DNA from: Enterovibrio norvegicus DSM 15893
GTDB lineage: Bacteria > Pseudomonadota > Gammaproteobacteria > Enterobacterales > Vibrionaceae
Reading direction: 5' to 3'
NCBI RefSeq assembly: GCF_900115495.1
Contig: NZ_FOWR01000027.1
Location: 1-64,000 of the forward strand
Length of the DNA: 64,000 nucleotides
In this document: positions 63,205 through 64,000 of the stretch, piece by piece
Numbering within the stretch: position 1 is the stretch's first letter
Layout: each line of letters starts with the position of its first letter
Made by a program: the position numbers and the translations under genes
The notes under the pieces: model-generated
The model's input: the letters and a program-made list of their open reading frames with translations, nothing else
What the model was told of the DNA's origin: nothing
Database searches by the model: none

Positions 63205-63220
63205 AGGCAAACGTTTGCTT
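63205..63220. promoter_or_regulatory. PurR operator of purC
   Basis: AGGCAAACGTTTGCTT matches the PurR consensus ACGCAAACGTTTGCGT at 14 of 16 positions, including the entire core GCAAACGTTTGC. It lies 122 bases upstream of the purC start. Confidence 0.88.
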
Positions 63221-63341
63221 TTTCTCTAACAGCGAGCAAAGACTTCTTGGTATGATGCGTTTCAAATGGATGGTAGGCACAAGGATTCTCCATTCCCTGC
63301 CATCTTCTGTGTGCCGTTCAACAACAGATAGGAATGTCTCA

Positions 63342-64000
63342 ATGAGCCTCGCGGATCAAGTTCTCGCCGTTAACGACGATCTTCCCATTCGTACCCACCA
63401 GCCAGTTCACAGTGGAAAAGTCCGCTCTGTTTATTGGCTAACAGAAGCCGATAGCCAACGCCTCATTCAAGAAAAAGGCTACGATGTTGCCCCCGATGCG
63501 CCACTTGCCATCATGGTGATCAGTGATCGTATTTCAGCGTTTGATTGTATCTGGCATGCGGAAGGCGGTTTAAAAGGTGTTCCAGGCAAAGGTGCTGCAC
63601 TCAACGCCATTTCGAATCACTGGTTCAAGTTGTTTAAAGAAAATGGCTTAGCAGACAGCCACATTCTCGACATTCCCCACCCGTTCGTTTGGATCGTTCA
63701 AAAAGCCAAGCCTGTTAAAATTGAGGCCATTTGCCGTAAATACATAACAGGTTCAATGTGGCGCTCATACGCCAAAGGCGAACGTGAATTCTGCGGTATC
63801 GCGATGCCTGAAGGCTTAGAGAAAGACAAAGCCTTACCAGAATTGCTGATCACACCGTCAACCAAAGGTATTTTGAAAGGCATTCCAGGTGTTCCTGAAG
63901 CCGATGATGTGAACATCACGCGTCAGAACATCGAAGATAATTTTGCGGCGTTCAATTTCTCGTCTGCAGATGACATTGCCCTTTATGAAACGTACCTCAA
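63342..64000 (+). CDS. purC: SAICAR synthase, N-terminal part (cut by window end)
   Basis: The first 219 codons of phosphoribosylaminoimidazole-succinocarboxamide synthase, which joins CAIR and aspartate in purine synthesis. The start reads [43 protein letters not shown] and [16 protein letters not shown] are conserved ATP and substrate-binding parts. The protein resembles the longer SAICAR synthase found in vibrios and yeast (about 300-370 residues) rather than the 237-residue E. coli form. The upstream PurR box supports the call. Confidence 0.93.
   Translation, partial: MSLADQVLAVNDDLPIRTHQPVHSGKVRSVYWLTEADSQRLIQEKGYDVAPDAPLAIMVISDRISAFDCIWHAEGGLKGVPGKGAALNAISNHWFKLFKENGLADSHILDIPHPFVWIVQKAKPVKIEAICRKYITGSMWRSYAKGEREFCGIAMPEGLEKDKALPELLITPSTKGILKGIPGVPEADDVNITRQNIEDNFAAFNFSSADDIALYETYL

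Overview
The window looks like a chromosome segment of a marine gammaproteobacterium of the family Vibrionaceae. The evidence is the flagellar gene order flgL-K-J-I-H-G-F-E-D-C-B / cheR-cheV / flgA-M-N / flgP-O / flgT (flgO, flgP and flgT are Vibrio-type polar flagellum genes), OmpU-like porins, a VemP-secDF2 module and a chitin-active LPMO. Genus level is a guess: the PHB depolymerase and overall character would fit Grimontia, Enterovibrio or Photobacterium as well as Vibrio.

Layout. 1-2.7 kb: the tail of an IS4-type transposase, then a sugar-efflux-like MFS transporter divergent from an AraC-family regulator with a CRP-like site between them. 2.8-20.3 kb: polar flagellum rod, hook, ring and junction genes, chemotaxis cheV-cheR, and flgA, flgMN, flgOP, flgT. 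Sigma-54 promoters are readable before flgB and flgF and a near-perfect FliA promoter before flgM. 20.4 kb: tRNA-Arg(CCT). 20.6-26 kb: two paralogous porins either side of gltX, a small secreted protein and a DUF2057 protein; both porin mRNAs begin with a hairpin carrying the same loop. 26.5-39.1 kb: ligA and zipA, normally neighbours, are separated by about 9.5 kb of opposite-strand genes: a VemP-like export-arrest peptide, secD2-secF2, a suppressor-of-copper-sensitivity-like thiol-redox set (scsB, scsD, scsC) and a modular AA10 LPMO. 39.4-44.3 kb: cysZ, cysK and the general PTS genes ptsH-ptsI-crr. 44.5-54.1 kb: a mannoside PTS locus with an AraC regulator, EIIBC, EIIA, GH38 alpha-mannosidase, RpiR regulator, GH2 beta-mannosidase and a stand-alone EIIB. 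54.4-59.3 kb: DyP peroxidase, a secreted protein, DUF2919, a truncated YbjQ, DUF2956, DUF1499, a YjbR-like protein and intracellular PHB depolymerase. 59.6-64 kb: two small regulators, an ArsC-family reductase, dapE, an M15 peptidase, DUF2897 and the start of purC behind a PurR box.

The two most interesting systems are: (1) the VemP-secDF2 leader, where a segment just after the vemP stop codon can form a continuous 9-bp helix over the secD2 ribosome binding site; (2) the mannoside PTS locus beside ptsHI-crr, where phosphotransfer proteins are paired with both an alpha- and a beta-mannosidase and an EIIB lacks its own EIIC. All names come from motif and context recognition by eye; no database search was run.
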